From Niastella soli (lineage in GTDB: Bacteria; Bacteroidota; Bacteroidia; Chitinophagales; Chitinophagaceae): a stretch of 64,000 bases of DNA. This document shows, in pieces, positions 12,486 through 21,104 of this stretch. The stretch is taken from assembly GCF_017742245.1 (NCBI RefSeq), contig NZ_JAGHKO010000001.1:1827061-1891060 (forward strand), in the 5' to 3' direction. Position 1 is the first letter of the stretch. Each line of letters starts with the position of its first letter. The position numbers and the translations under genes were made by a program. The notes under the pieces are model-generated. The model was not told the DNA's origin, made no database searches, and saw only the letters and a program-made list of their open reading frames with translations.

Positions 12486-13949
12486 ATGGCGAAGTTAAAA
12501 ATTTCAGGTAAGGAATTAAGAGCAATTGGATATCCCGAAGGACCCGTGATAAGCATTGCGATGAACCTGATGGAAAAGAATTATAAGTATGAGAAAAAGG
12601 AAAATGTGATGGAGTTATTGAAAAAAATATTGAGTGCACCTGTGGAATATGAAAATGATGCCGTACTTGGATTAATTGCGGAACAATTGATCCCTAAAAA
12701 GGAAGCGGAAGCGGGTGAAGCCATTGAATTGAACGCTACCGGTATTCATTTTAATGTGTTTGGAGGTGAATATATTGAAGAAGGCGCTATGCATCAAATG
12801 CAACTGGCTTCCCGACTACCTATCAGTGTGGCAGGGGCTTTAATGCCAGATGCACATGCCGGCTATGGTTTGCCAATAGGCGGTGTACTGGCAACTGAGA
12901 ATGCCGTAATTCCTTATGGGGTTGGTGTTGATATTGGTTGCCGGATGTGTTTAAGTGTGTTCCCAATTAATCCCAAAGAGTTAATTCAACGCGAACATTT
13001 CTTTTCGCGTGAATTAAACGAAGCTACATTGTTTGGTAGTCCGGGGATGTTTGATGATGCCACTGACCATGAAGTAATGGAGCGGAAAGAGTTTGACGAA
13101 TTGCCTTTATTGAAAGCTTTACAGGCAAAGGCATGGCGGCAGCTGGGATCGAGCGGTTCGGGAAATCATTTTGCAGAATTTGGGATTATAGAAGTTGGTG
13201 AGAAAGATGCGATATTGGGTATTGATGCTGGTACTTATATCGGATTATTGACCCATTCAGGTTCAAGGGCTTTGGGAGCAAATATAGCTAACCACTATAC
13301 TAAAATAGCCAGAGAAAAAAGGCGCTTAGCTGGTGAAGCGGCTAATTTGGCCTGGTTGAATTTAGATGAACAGGAGGGGATGGAATACTGGATGGCGATG
13401 AACCTGGCTGGTGATTATGCGTCTGCCTGTCATCACGTTATTCATGCAAAAATTGCCAAAGCAATAGGCGAGCAGCCATTAACAATGGTAGAGAACCACC
13501 ATAATTTTGCCTGGAAGGAAATGATGATCGGTCCCGATGGAAGGATGAAGGAACTGATCGTTCATCGTAAAGGTGCTACGCCGGCAGGTAAGGATGTGTT
13601 AGGGATCATTCCCGGATCAATGACTGCGCCTGGCTTTATTGTGAAAGGAAAGGGCGAAACCGCCTCGGTTTCCTCTGCATCACATGGAGCCGGGAGAAAA
13701 ATGAGCCGTAGTAAAGCATTAAATTCCATTACGCAAAAAGAGTTGAAAGAACAATTGCAACGGCATGGAGTAAAATTGCTGGGTGGTGGATTGGATGAAG
13801 CGCCAAATGCTTATAAGGATATTGAAGTAGTGATGAAAAGCCAATCGGCATTAGTGGATGTAGTAGGGAAGTTTTTACCCAAGATTGTTAGAATGGATGG
13901 TACGGCGCCGAAAAAGTGGCAAAAAAGTAATTCCATGGACGGTGAGTAA
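12486..13949 (+). CDS. rtcB: RNA-splicing ligase RtcB
   Basis: RtcB joins RNA 3'-phosphate or 2',3'-cyclic phosphate ends to 5'-OH ends using GTP and Mn2+. This 487-aa protein keeps the active-site set: PDAHAGYGLPIGG (Asp122, His124), DIGCRM (Cys152), GSGNHF (Asn227, His228), THSGSR (His257), ENHHNFAW (about His338), and the guanylate-accepting His400 in SASHGAGR. It has roughly 80 extra N-terminal residues relative to E. coli RtcB (about 408 aa). No archease or RtcA is visible nearby. Position after a tRNA array, slipin and DinB-like gene suggests tRNA repair or maturation. Confidence 0.95.
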   Translation: MAKLKISGKELRAIGYPEGPVISIAMNLMEKNYKYEKKENVMELLKKILSAPVEYENDAVLGLIAEQLIPKKEAEAGEAIELNATGIHFNVFGGEYIEEGAMHQMQLASRLPISVAGALMPDAHAGYGLPIGGVLATENAVIPYGVGVDIGCRMCLSVFPINPKELIQREHFFSRELNEATLFGSPGMFDDATDHEVMERKEFDELPLLKALQAKAWRQLGSSGSGNHFAEFGIIEVGEKDAILGIDAGTYIGLLTHSGSRALGANIANHYTKIAREKRRLAGEAANLAWLNLDEQEGMEYWMAMNLAGDYASACHHVIHAKIAKAIGEQPLTMVENHHNFAWKEMMIGPDGRMKELIVHRKGATPAGKDVLGIIPGSMTAPGFIVKGKGETASVSSASHGAGRKMSRSKALNSITQKELKEQLQRHGVKLLGGGLDEAPNAYKDIEVVMKSQSALVDVVGKFLPKIVRMDGTAPKKWQKSNSMDGE

Positions 13950-13959
13950 TATGATATAT

Positions 13960-13981
13960 GTCGAGGTAGTTGTACTTCGGC
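13960..13981. terminator. Hairpin between convergent rtcB and phosphoesterase genes
   Basis: A 9-bp stem, GTCGAGGTA with TACTTCGGC including two wobble pairs, around GTTG. It lies in the 40-bp gap between convergent genes, where a bidirectional terminator is expected, but it lacks a clear T-run. Confidence 0.4.
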
Positions 13982-13989
13982 ATAATCAT

Positions 13990-15108
13990 TTACAATTTTG
14001 ACATATCTGTATTTGATATCAAATCAAAAAGATAAGAAAGTGGGCATTGCTCCAGGATGATCCGGTGCGATTGTCCGCTTTCTTCTTTCCATTTTACCAG
14101 TCTGATATTATCACCCTCTATTTCGATCCCGGTTACATCTCCATCAGCAAAGCAACAGCAGCCGCTGTTAAAATACGAAGGGACCACCATGGTTTTATGA
14201 AACTGTTTGCCGGCATATTCCGCTTTTCTTTTCTCCAATTCTGCTTCTAAGGTTTCTATAGCTGCAGCATTCTGATTTGCTTTAGCTTTCTCCAGGGCTT
14301 TATTAAGCCGTTCTATATGATCAAGCGAAGCGAATACCGGCTTATGCGTGTGGCCTGAAATAAACACCAGGTCTTTTTGAGTGGCACTCCATTCGTACAT
14401 TATGATGTTGTGTTTATCAATCAGCTCGAACGAGTCTGAAGTGGAGTTGATGCTGATCTCCAGGAAGCGTTGCAGCGGCGTCCAGATGGCTGCTACAAAC
14501 CAGGTACTAAAAGCATTTCCGTCACTTCTTTTATCTCCCTGGTGCCCATGCGTACAAAAAACTGAATAGGTACGGTCATTATAGGTAGTTGTAAGTAAAA
14601 TACCCTCGTATATTATAAACTTGTCGCCAAAAACAGGTTTTAAAAAGCGATTGCGTGGGAAGTCAAATTTCCATTGCAGATCATGATTGCCAAAGGTGCG
14701 GTAGTACCGGTCCTGTTTGAGAAAGCGTAATTCCGCCTCAAAGTCGGCCTTGTTTTTCTCAATTACTATATCCGGTTTATTCTCCCATAGTTCTTCACAA
14801 TCGCCCAGGTTAATAAACTGAAAGCCATTATCAAAATAATAGTTCAGGGCGTTCAAATAGTTGTTTTCGGCCGGGCGAAAGTCATCGGCGCTGTCTCTTG
14901 CTCCCTTGTGTTCGTCTGAAAAAATGACAAATTTTGCGGTCGGCATTTCGAATGGGACAATAATGCCACTGCTTTCTTTTTTGTTTTGAATATTCCTGAG
15001 CAACGCTGATAATGAGGCAAATACCTGATCTTTTCGAGGTGCGGAGGAGAGGCGTTCTGCCAGCCAGATAACCGGTTTTCTAAATAAGCGTTGCAACAAC
15101 TTTTTCAT
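13990..15108 (-). CDS. Calcineurin-like metallophosphoesterase
   Basis: A 372-aa protein with the full binuclear metal set of the calcineurin-like superfamily: FSDEHKGARD, LGDCEELWE, FGNHDLQW, CTHGHQGD and SGHTHKPVF, in order. It hydrolyses phosphomono- or diesters; the natural substrate is unknown. The N-terminal 30 residues are basic. A helical insert of about 40 residues (KALEKAKANQNAAAIE region) follows the GHTH motif. It converges on rtcB and is probably not part of that operon. Confidence 0.82.
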   Translation of the reverse strand: MKKLLQRLFRKPVIWLAERLSSAPRKDQVFASLSALLRNIQNKKESSGIIVPFEMPTAKFVIFSDEHKGARDSADDFRPAENNYLNALNYYFDNGFQFINLGDCEELWENKPDIVIEKNKADFEAELRFLKQDRYYRTFGNHDLQWKFDFPRNRFLKPVFGDKFIIYEGILLTTTYNDRTYSVFCTHGHQGDKRSDGNAFSTWFVAAIWTPLQRFLEISINSTSDSFELIDKHNIIMYEWSATQKDLVFISGHTHKPVFASLDHIERLNKALEKAKANQNAAAIETLEAELEKRKAEYAGKQFHKTMVVPSYFNSGCCCFADGDVTGIEIEGDNIRLVKWKEESGQSHRIILEQCPLSYLFDLISNTDMSKL

Positions 15109-15318
15109 AAGTGAAAATCAGGGTTTTTTCAATTGCCTGAAATTTATTACTTTAGTAAGATAGCAATTCACAGTCGTTTATAAATCAATACGGTTGACTG
15201 TTAACAAGGCATTAAAACGGTTAAAGCCTGGTTCTCTCCTGAATCCTGCCCTACTATTTCAAACAGGCAGTCTGATCAAAACTTACCAGAATTGTCTGCG
15301 AACATAATACAAGTTCAG

Positions 15319-15852
15319 ATGAAACAACTATCGTTTGTTCCCCCTGCTAATTTACAACGTTGGTTTTGGGTGCTGTTGGCCATCAATTGTGTTTTCATTA
15401 TTGCTTCAAAACTGTATATGCAGCCATTGGCGACAGCTGAAATTGTTCGATTTGAGCTGGCCAAAGACCTAAAGGTGGCAGAAAAGATAATACAGTATTG
15501 GGAAACATATGGCAAGCTTCACCATGCCATCATTGGTATTTACATCGATTTTCTGTTTATCATTTTATATACATCCGGCTTGTCGGTGGCCTGTATGTAC
15601 TTTGGCCGTTTAAGCGGCCATGAAATCTTGATGCGTACCGGTAAGTTTATTACTTACCTGCTGATAATAGCTGGTATTTGCGATGTTATTGAAAACATTG
15701 CTATGTTGAAAAGCTTACAGGATGTACCAACGCATTGGTCGGTTTTGCTGGCTTATGACATGGCCACCACCAAATTTTCGATGGTGATCTTATCAGCGCT
15801 GTATATAGCTATTTGTTTGGTGTTCAGACTGCTGAGGAAAATAGTACTATAA
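15319..15852 (+). CDS. Small integral membrane protein
   Basis: A 177-aa protein with about four predicted transmembrane helices (near residues 15-35, 70-92, 108-130 and 148-172). No family recognised. ATG 15319 is preferred over an upstream in-frame TTG at 15292 because the hydrophobic topology begins after it. It converges on the acyltransferase gene and is divergent from the phosphoesterase gene. Function unknown. Confidence 0.65.
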   Translation: MKQLSFVPPANLQRWFWVLLAINCVFIIASKLYMQPLATAEIVRFELAKDLKVAEKIIQYWETYGKLHHAIIGIYIDFLFIILYTSGLSVACMYFGRLSGHEILMRTGKFITYLLIIAGICDVIENIAMLKSLQDVPTHWSVLLAYDMATTKFSMVILSALYIAICLVFRLLRKIVL

Positions 15853-15863
15853 AGCATCCTTTG

Positions 15864-16919
15864 TTATAGTGCCTTTGCAGGCTGTTTATTCTTAAAAAAC
15901 ATTTTAAGGGATAACGCTTTTTTCTCTATCAGGTACCAGGATAGTAAGGCCAAAGCGACCGTACATACAAGGGAGAACAGTAAAAATACCGGGAAGCTGA
16001 ATGATTGACCTATGGTAAGCAGAATGATAAGCTGTATGGGTATAGCATATAAATATACCCCATAACTAATATCTGTTTTCATAAACGGCACTCTATACCA
16101 TCTAAATGCCATCCACATAATAGTATATGTCCAAAACGGTTGTTCAGTTCTTGCCCAATAGGCGGGAAGCCAAATGTGAATTGCCAGCCAGCACGCAAAC
16201 AGAATAAACCAAATAGATAGCTTTAGCGGAATGCTGTCTTTGTACAGGTAAAAGCAGGCTCCAGTGAGAAAATGAAGGCCCAGGTTAATGGAATACAAAA
16301 CATGCGGTTTGAATGCCGCATGTTGCCAACTTACCGGTATCACTAGTTGAGCCAGCCATAAGGTGATGAGCAAAAGCAGCATCATTTGATTGAAACGGAG
16401 TTTAAATACCAGGTACATTAATAGCAGAACAAAATATAACCGAAACTCAACGGGGATAGTCCATGCTGAAGAATTAATAGCTTCATTATTTATGACACCA
16501 GGCAAGGTGAAGGTAGATCCGATCAGAGAAATATTCTTGAGAAGAAAAAAACGGGTTTGCGGGTTGCTCAGGAAATCCAAAACTGGCAGCGTGGTAAATG
16601 GAATGCCAATAAACAAAATACAAAACAGTACATTGACAGCATAAGCTGGCCAAATTCGCAGAAAGCGATTTAGTAAATATTGTTTGATCGACGGTGAGGT
16701 GATCAGACTATGGCAAACGAGAAAGCCGCTCATACAGAAAAAGAGGTTCAATCCGAATGCACTAAGTACGTACCTATTGCCTGTGAGCAGGCCTAATGGT
16801 TCATATCCTATGCCTGAGATACCATAGGTGTGACTTATAAAAACAGTAAGTGTTGCTAAATGCCTAAGTGCCCCGAAATTATTATTCTTCCGTAACAGAT
16901 CATTCTCCGTAATGTACAT
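15864..16919 (-). CDS. Membrane acyltransferase 3 family (OafA/YrhL-like)
   Basis: A 351-aa protein with about ten transmembrane helices. The N-terminus (NNFGALRHLATLTVFISHTYG) carries the catalytic-type His of acyltransferase-3 enzymes, which move acetyl or succinyl groups onto surface glycans. The FFCMSGFLVCHSLI stretch is typical. It ends in a basic cytoplasmic tail. Twelve base pairs separate it from the next minus-strand gene, so the two form an operon. The acceptor may be the polysaccharide of the neighbouring locus; this is inference. Confidence 0.82.
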   Translation of the reverse strand: MYITENDLLRKNNNFGALRHLATLTVFISHTYGISGIGYEPLGLLTGNRYVLSAFGLNLFFCMSGFLVCHSLITSPSIKQYLLNRFLRIWPAYAVNVLFCILFIGIPFTTLPVLDFLSNPQTRFFLLKNISLIGSTFTLPGVINNEAINSSAWTIPVEFRLYFVLLLMYLVFKLRFNQMMLLLLITLWLAQLVIPVSWQHAAFKPHVLYSINLGLHFLTGACFYLYKDSIPLKLSIWFILFACWLAIHIWLPAYWARTEQPFWTYTIMWMAFRWYRVPFMKTDISYGVYLYAIPIQLIILLTIGQSFSFPVFLLFSLVCTVALALLSWYLIEKKALSLKMFFKNKQPAKAL

Positions 16920-16931
16920 AAGTATATAAAA

Positions 16932-18155
16932 CTACACCTTTATATAAATTTTCTTTTTGTCCATAAAATACACAATCAGCCAGTAAAAAGCGATCATGCA
17001 AAGTGCGTATAGTAAGGAACCGTTTTTAAGATTGGATGATATGGGTTTGCAAATATGTTCATAAAACCAGGGAAATGCGCTGGTGTATACTTTTTTACCA
17101 TTATCTACGTGATCTACCCAACGGAAAAGCGCAATTATGCGAGGTAAGAAACCACTCAGGAAAAATATGAACAGGGCATTCTTTCCAAATACATCAAAAA
17201 AGCGGCTCCAGGCTCCTTTAGCTTCTTTAAATTCAATCAGGAATATACATATCGAAAGTACGAGTATAGCTAGTCCTGTTGTATACAATACATAGGAGCT
17301 AGTCCATATTTTTTTATTAATAGGGAATACCATATCCCAGGCATAACCTGTAAAGATGAGGAGACAGCCGGCAATAAACAGGTGCGACAGCATATCATAA
17401 TTCTTTCCCTTTTGTTGAATATATAGGCCAACAAAATAGCCAAAGATCACCTGAACAATAGAGGTAAGCGTACTCGTAATACCTTCTGGGTCAAAAGCCA
17501 CTCCTTCGCCATGATACATATGTGATTCACCAAGTATGGTCTTATCTACACTAACTCCAAAATAACCATTCATGCTGAAGGGGTCGGCAGCATTTCCTAA
17601 AAGCAAACACAACACCCAGTAACCCAGTAACAGTACAACAGCGCTTACAAAGGCGCCGCGTAGTTTAAAGAAGTAGATGATCAGCGATGCAAAAAAGTAA
17701 CTGAGGGCAATGCGTTGTAAAACGCCCAGTATGCGTATGCCAATCAGGTTACCATTGGCGCCTGCATATTCCCATGCCTTAAAGGTGAGATGGTCATTTT
17801 CCCATCGAATAAAGGGCGACCAGTTGAGGAAAAAGCCTATGAGAAAGATGAGGAGTGAACGGGTGATTGCCTTCTTCAGAAAGGCTGCGGTGCCTGCTTC
17901 CTGAAGCCGTGGCATAACAAATGCAAGCGCATTACCTACTGCAAACAGAAAGAAAGGAAATACCAGATCAGTTGGGGTGCAGCCATGCCAGGGCGCATGT
18001 TCTAGCGGCGCATACAGGTTAGACCAGCTTCCGGGATTATTCACCAATATCATAAAAGCAACCGTAGCACCCCGGAATACATCAAGGGAATAGAAGCGTT
18101 TTTGCAAGGTATTACATTTGAAAGGAAAGATAAGGAACCTGAAAGCAGAAAACAA
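16932..18155 (-). CDS. HGSNAT/NagX-type membrane acyltransferase (DUF5009-like)
   Basis: A 407-aa protein of about ten transmembrane helices starting with RFYSLDVFRGATVAFMILVNNPGSW, then HAPWHGCTPTDLVFPFFLFAVG. Both are hallmarks of the heparan-alpha-glucosaminide N-acetyltransferase-like family, which transfers acetyl groups across membranes to amino sugars. The His-rich APWHGCTPTD loop is the usual active region. The true start may be a few codons downstream, near the RFYSLD segment. It heads a two-gene minus-strand operon divergent from the polysaccharide locus. Confidence 0.82.
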   Translation of the reverse strand: MFSAFRFLIFPFKCNTLQKRFYSLDVFRGATVAFMILVNNPGSWSNLYAPLEHAPWHGCTPTDLVFPFFLFAVGNALAFVMPRLQEAGTAAFLKKAITRSLLIFLIGFFLNWSPFIRWENDHLTFKAWEYAGANGNLIGIRILGVLQRIALSYFFASLIIYFFKLRGAFVSAVVLLLGYWVLCLLLGNAADPFSMNGYFGVSVDKTILGESHMYHGEGVAFDPEGITSTLTSIVQVIFGYFVGLYIQQKGKNYDMLSHLFIAGCLLIFTGYAWDMVFPINKKIWTSSYVLYTTGLAILVLSICIFLIEFKEAKGAWSRFFDVFGKNALFIFFLSGFLPRIIALFRWVDHVDNGKKVYTSAFPWFYEHICKPISSNLKNGSLLYALCMIAFYWLIVYFMDKKKIYIKV

Positions 18156-18609
18156 GAGATTAAAAGCTTAGTAGACAATTCTCTATCTGTAAACGGCATG
18201 CGGATTTATGCGAACAATTGGTAGCTTATACTAATAACAATATTTAGGAAATCTTATACGTTTTGGGGTTGTTTATAGAATAGGCTGACATACAATTTCT
18301 AATGACCAAAAGGATAAATAATAAATTTCTTTTATGGTGAGTAATGGGGGTATTTGTCTTTTTAAAGTATATAATCAGGTTTTTGATTGATGTAAGAATA
18401 CCTGTGCTTTAGAAATAAGTAGAGATTGATAATAGAAATGATTATTTACCTTGCGGCAAACGGTAAAAACTGCTGGGATAAAATATAAATTCATTTTAAT
18501 GTGTTTTTTAATTTATCGGTAAAAGATTGGGACTGAGAAAATGGCATTTTTAATTGAAAAATAATAGTTTAAGATTTTTTACACATGCTTATACACATTA
18601 AAAAACACC

Positions 18610-18617
18610 TATATTTG
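18610..18617 (+). promoter_or_regulatory. -7 promoter element of the polysaccharide locus
   Basis: TATATTTG fits the Bacteroidota -7 consensus TAnnTTTG exactly and is followed by a C, as is common. No clean TTTG is visible at -33. Transcription would start near 18624, leaving a leader of about 340 nt before upxY. Confidence 0.5.
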
Positions 18618-18750
18618 CACCCGTTCCGGGCATTTGCAGGCTTTTGCCAATGGAAGTACCGAATGGTTAAAACTTCCATGCTTTAGAATAAAAACATGGA
18701 AAGAAATCCTGTGTCAGCGCTAATTATTACGCTAAATAATTTTAATAGTG

Positions 18751-18798
18751 AAAGGGTATAAGGATTACTTCATGGAAGTAGTTCACTTATGCCCTTTT
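18751..18798 (+). terminator. Leader terminator (attenuator) of the polysaccharide locus
   Basis: AAAGGGTATAAG (18751-18762) pairs with CTTATGCCCTTT (18786-18797), with an inner hairpin ACTTC-ATG-GAAGT, and ends in TTTT. Upstream ACTTCCAT and ATGGAAGT copies could pair with the inner strands instead. A terminator placed before upxY fits control by antitermination. Confidence 0.7.
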
Positions 18799-18888
18799 AT
18801 TATTGTGTTTGTTGACAAGAGGATTGAGTTATAATTTTCTAAAATTCAATTAGTTACAGAATAAATTTGTGACTGAGGAGGCGAAGCC

Positions 18889-18939
18889 ATGTTCAATTTT
18901 CATTTGGCTTCACGTATTAAGTACAATCTGGCTGATTAA
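18889..18939 (+). CDS. Possible 16-aa leader peptide
   Basis: An AGGAGG at about 18877-18882 stands before an ATG that opens a 16-codon frame ending at TAA, about 25 bp before upxY. The strong ribosome site is unusual for this genome. The start region also folds into a GAAGCCA/TGGCTTC hairpin. It could couple translation to antitermination. Confidence 0.3.
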   Translation: MFNFHLASRIKYNLAD

Positions 18940-18962
18940 TTGTTTACCTTTTGGCATCCTTT

Positions 18963-19472
18963 ATGGCTGCAACTACATCGAAAAAATGGTTTGCTGTTTA
19001 TACCCGGCCCCGCTGGGAAAAGAAGGTGCATAAGCTACTGAAAGTAAAAGGCATTGAAAGTTATTGTCCTCTAAATAAAGTTCACCGGAAGTGGAGTGAT
19101 CGTATAAAGATCGTTGATGAACCCCTTTTTAAGTCGTACGTGTTTGTAAAAGTGAATGAAGACGAAAAAACCCAGGTACGGATGACTGAGGGGGTTGTGA
19201 ATTTTATCTACTGGTTAGGAAAGCCTGCGAATATTAAAGAGAAAGAAATCGAGGCTATCAAACGGTTTTTAAACGAACATCATGATGTAGAAGTACGGCC
19301 TATTGATATTGAGGCGGGAAAGAAAGTGATGGTACAAAGTGGCATACTGATGGGTAAGGAAGGAACAGTTAAAAAAGTGTTGCACAAAAAAGTTGAAGTA
19401 ATCATTGAAAGTATAGGGTTTATTCTTTCAGCTTTTATTGATAAATCAAAAATTGTACTTCTTGACAAATAA
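18963..19472 (+). CDS. UpxY-type NusG-like transcription antiterminator
   Basis: A 169-aa NusG paralogue: the N-terminal NGN domain starts KKWFAVYTRPRWEKKVHKLL, with PLFKSYVFVKV following, and a C-terminal KOW-like domain contains GILMGKEGTVKKV. UpxY proteins of Bacteroides bind RNA polymerase near the 5' leader of their own capsule locus and prevent premature termination. As the first gene of a 40-kb glycan locus behind a leader terminator, it fits that role exactly. ATG 18963 is preferred over TTG 18951. Confidence 0.9.
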   Translation: MAATTSKKWFAVYTRPRWEKKVHKLLKVKGIESYCPLNKVHRKWSDRIKIVDEPLFKSYVFVKVNEDEKTQVRMTEGVVNFIYWLGKPANIKEKEIEAIKRFLNEHHDVEVRPIDIEAGKKVMVQSGILMGKEGTVKKVLHKKVEVIIESIGFILSAFIDKSKIVLLDK

Positions 19473-19497
19473 CCAATTGGATCAGGAATACAATAAT

Positions 19498-20505
19498 GTG
19501 AGCGATATCCGATTTGCTATTATAGGATGTGGAAGAATTGCTCAAAGGCATGCGGAGCATATCAGAAGTAGGGGGGTATTAGTAGCGGTTTGCGATGAAG
19601 TAAAAGAGAAGGCAGATCAGTTGGCAAATGAATACAATGCCACTGCTTATTATAGCATAGATAAGCTGCTAAAAACAGAAACAGGCATAGACGTAGTATC
19701 AATTTGTACACCTAATGGGTTACATGCTGAACATAGCATAAAAGCATTAAATGCAGGGTGTCATGTGTTGTGTGAAAAGCCGATGGCATTGGTTGCTCAT
19801 GATTGTGAGCTGATGATCAAGGCGGCAAACGAATCCCGAAAGCGTTTATTCATTATAAAACAAAACAGATACAACCCTCCGGTAGTGGCTGTTAAAAAAG
19901 CCCTTGATGAAGAACGGCTGGGGAAGATCTATAGCATTCAACTTAATTGTTTTTGGAACAGGGGATCAGATTATTATACCAATTCCTGGAAGGGAACGAA
20001 AAAGCTGGATGGCGGTACCTTGTTTACTCAGTTTAGTCATTTTATTGATCTTTTATACTGGATGATTGGCGATGTTGTAGATGTTCAGTCGATGATCCAT
20101 AACTATAAACATCCTGAAATTGAGTTTGAAGATACAGGGGTAGTGATGTTGAAATTTGCCAATGGGGCTTTAGGCGGCATTAATTACACTGTGAACAGCT
20201 TCGCCAAAAACATGGAAGGTTCATTAACCATATTTGGCGAGAAGGGTACCGTGAAGATAGGAGGTCAATATCTTAATGAACTGGAGTATCAGCAAATACA
20301 GGATTATAAGATTGGCGATCTGTCTGGTGGTAATAACGCGAATGAGTACGGCACATACCAGGGTTCTATGAGCAACCATGATAGGGTATATGACAATCTT
20401 ATCGATGTTTTGCAATATAATGGCTCCATAACAACCAGTGCTTGGGAAGGATTAAAAACAGTTTCTATCATTGAAAAAATTTACAGCACAGCTATAACTG
20501 TATGA
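19498..20505 (+). CDS. Gfo/Idh/MocA sugar dehydrogenase, WbpB/WlbA-like
   Basis: A 335-aa NAD-dependent oxidoreductase with a Rossmann motif IGCGRIAQRH near the N-terminus and the EKPMAL signature. WbpB/WlbA enzymes oxidise UDP-GlcNAcA to the 3-keto sugar in the route to UDP-2,3-diacetamido uronic acids. The next gene is a WbpD-like acetyltransferase overlapping by 4 nt (ATGA). I choose GTG 19498, with AGGA upstream, rather than an in-frame TTG at 19438 that overlaps upxY. The matching aminotransferase (WbpE) is not adjacent. Confidence 0.82.
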   Translation: MSDIRFAIIGCGRIAQRHAEHIRSRGVLVAVCDEVKEKADQLANEYNATAYYSIDKLLKTETGIDVVSICTPNGLHAEHSIKALNAGCHVLCEKPMALVAHDCELMIKAANESRKRLFIIKQNRYNPPVVAVKKALDEERLGKIYSIQLNCFWNRGSDYYTNSWKGTKKLDGGTLFTQFSHFIDLLYWMIGDVVDVQSMIHNYKHPEIEFEDTGVVMLKFANGALGGINYTVNSFAKNMEGSLTIFGEKGTVKIGGQYLNELEYQQIQDYKIGDLSGGNNANEYGTYQGSMSNHDRVYDNLIDVLQYNGSITTSAWEGLKTVSIIEKIYSTAITV

Positions 20506-20963
20506 ACCAACCAATTTTATTGAGTTCTCAAATTCGGGATGTTGATTTTGGAACGGATGTAAAAGTGGTGCAGCCTGTGAATTTGTATGAATGTAAAATT
20601 GGTGATGGTTGTTTTATCGGCCCTTTTGTTGAAATACAAAGCAATGCAGTTATTGGGAACCGTACCCGGGTGCAATCGCACAGTTTTATTTGTGATGGGG
20701 TAACCATTGGTGAAGATTGTTTTATAGGCCATGGGGTAATGTTTACAAATGATTTATTTGCCAATGGAGGTCCGGTGGGTGATAGAAATGGGTGGAAGGC
20801 AACTACTATAGGAAATAATGTTTCAATCGGTTCTAATGCGACTTTATTACCGGTATCGATATGTGATGGTGTAGTAGTAGGCGCAGGGGCAGTTGTAACA
20901 AAGGATATAAAAGAAAAAGGCATTTATGCAGGTAATCCGGCCAAATTACTAAGGCATTTATAA
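20502..20963 (+). CDS. Left-handed beta-helix N-acetyltransferase, WbpD-like
   Basis: A 153-aa hexapeptide-repeat protein (IGDGCFIGPFVEIQ, TIGEDCFIGHGVMFTNDLF). The HGVMFTND motif with a catalytic His is shared with WbpD/WlbB, which acetylate the 3-amino group of UDP-GlcNAc(3NH2)A. Its start overlaps the dehydrogenase stop. Together the two imply a 2,3-diacetamido uronic acid residue in the polymer. A short spacer of 141 bp follows before the export genes. Confidence 0.83.
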   Translation: MNQPILLSSQIRDVDFGTDVKVVQPVNLYECKIGDGCFIGPFVEIQSNAVIGNRTRVQSHSFICDGVTIGEDCFIGHGVMFTNDLFANGGPVGDRNGWKATTIGNNVSIGSNATLLPVSICDGVVVGAGAVVTKDIKEKGIYAGNPAKLLRHL

Positions 20964-21104
20964 ACTTACTGAAGAATGACCGTGAAAGAATTATCCGGCA
21001 GATTGGAAAGATTGGCAAGAAAGTACAATTTTAATATCACTATATAGCGCTTTTTGCTAGGTTCATTATAGCTGTTCACATTAATAAATCTAAATTTTCA
21101 ATCC

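Larger units (their letters stand above)
18156..18962 (+). other. 807-bp leader region of the polysaccharide locus
   Basis: No full-length gene is seen. The interval holds a -7 promoter element near 18610, several complementary copies of an ATGGAAGT/ACTTCCAT motif, an intrinsic terminator at 18751-18798, and a 16-codon frame with a strong ribosome site at 18889. It is the expected place for UpxY-controlled antitermination. Confidence 0.7.

Noticed and set aside
20528-20923. Minus-strand 131-codon frame
   Set aside because: Antisense to a hexapeptide-repeat acetyltransferase whose repeats create long open reverse frames.
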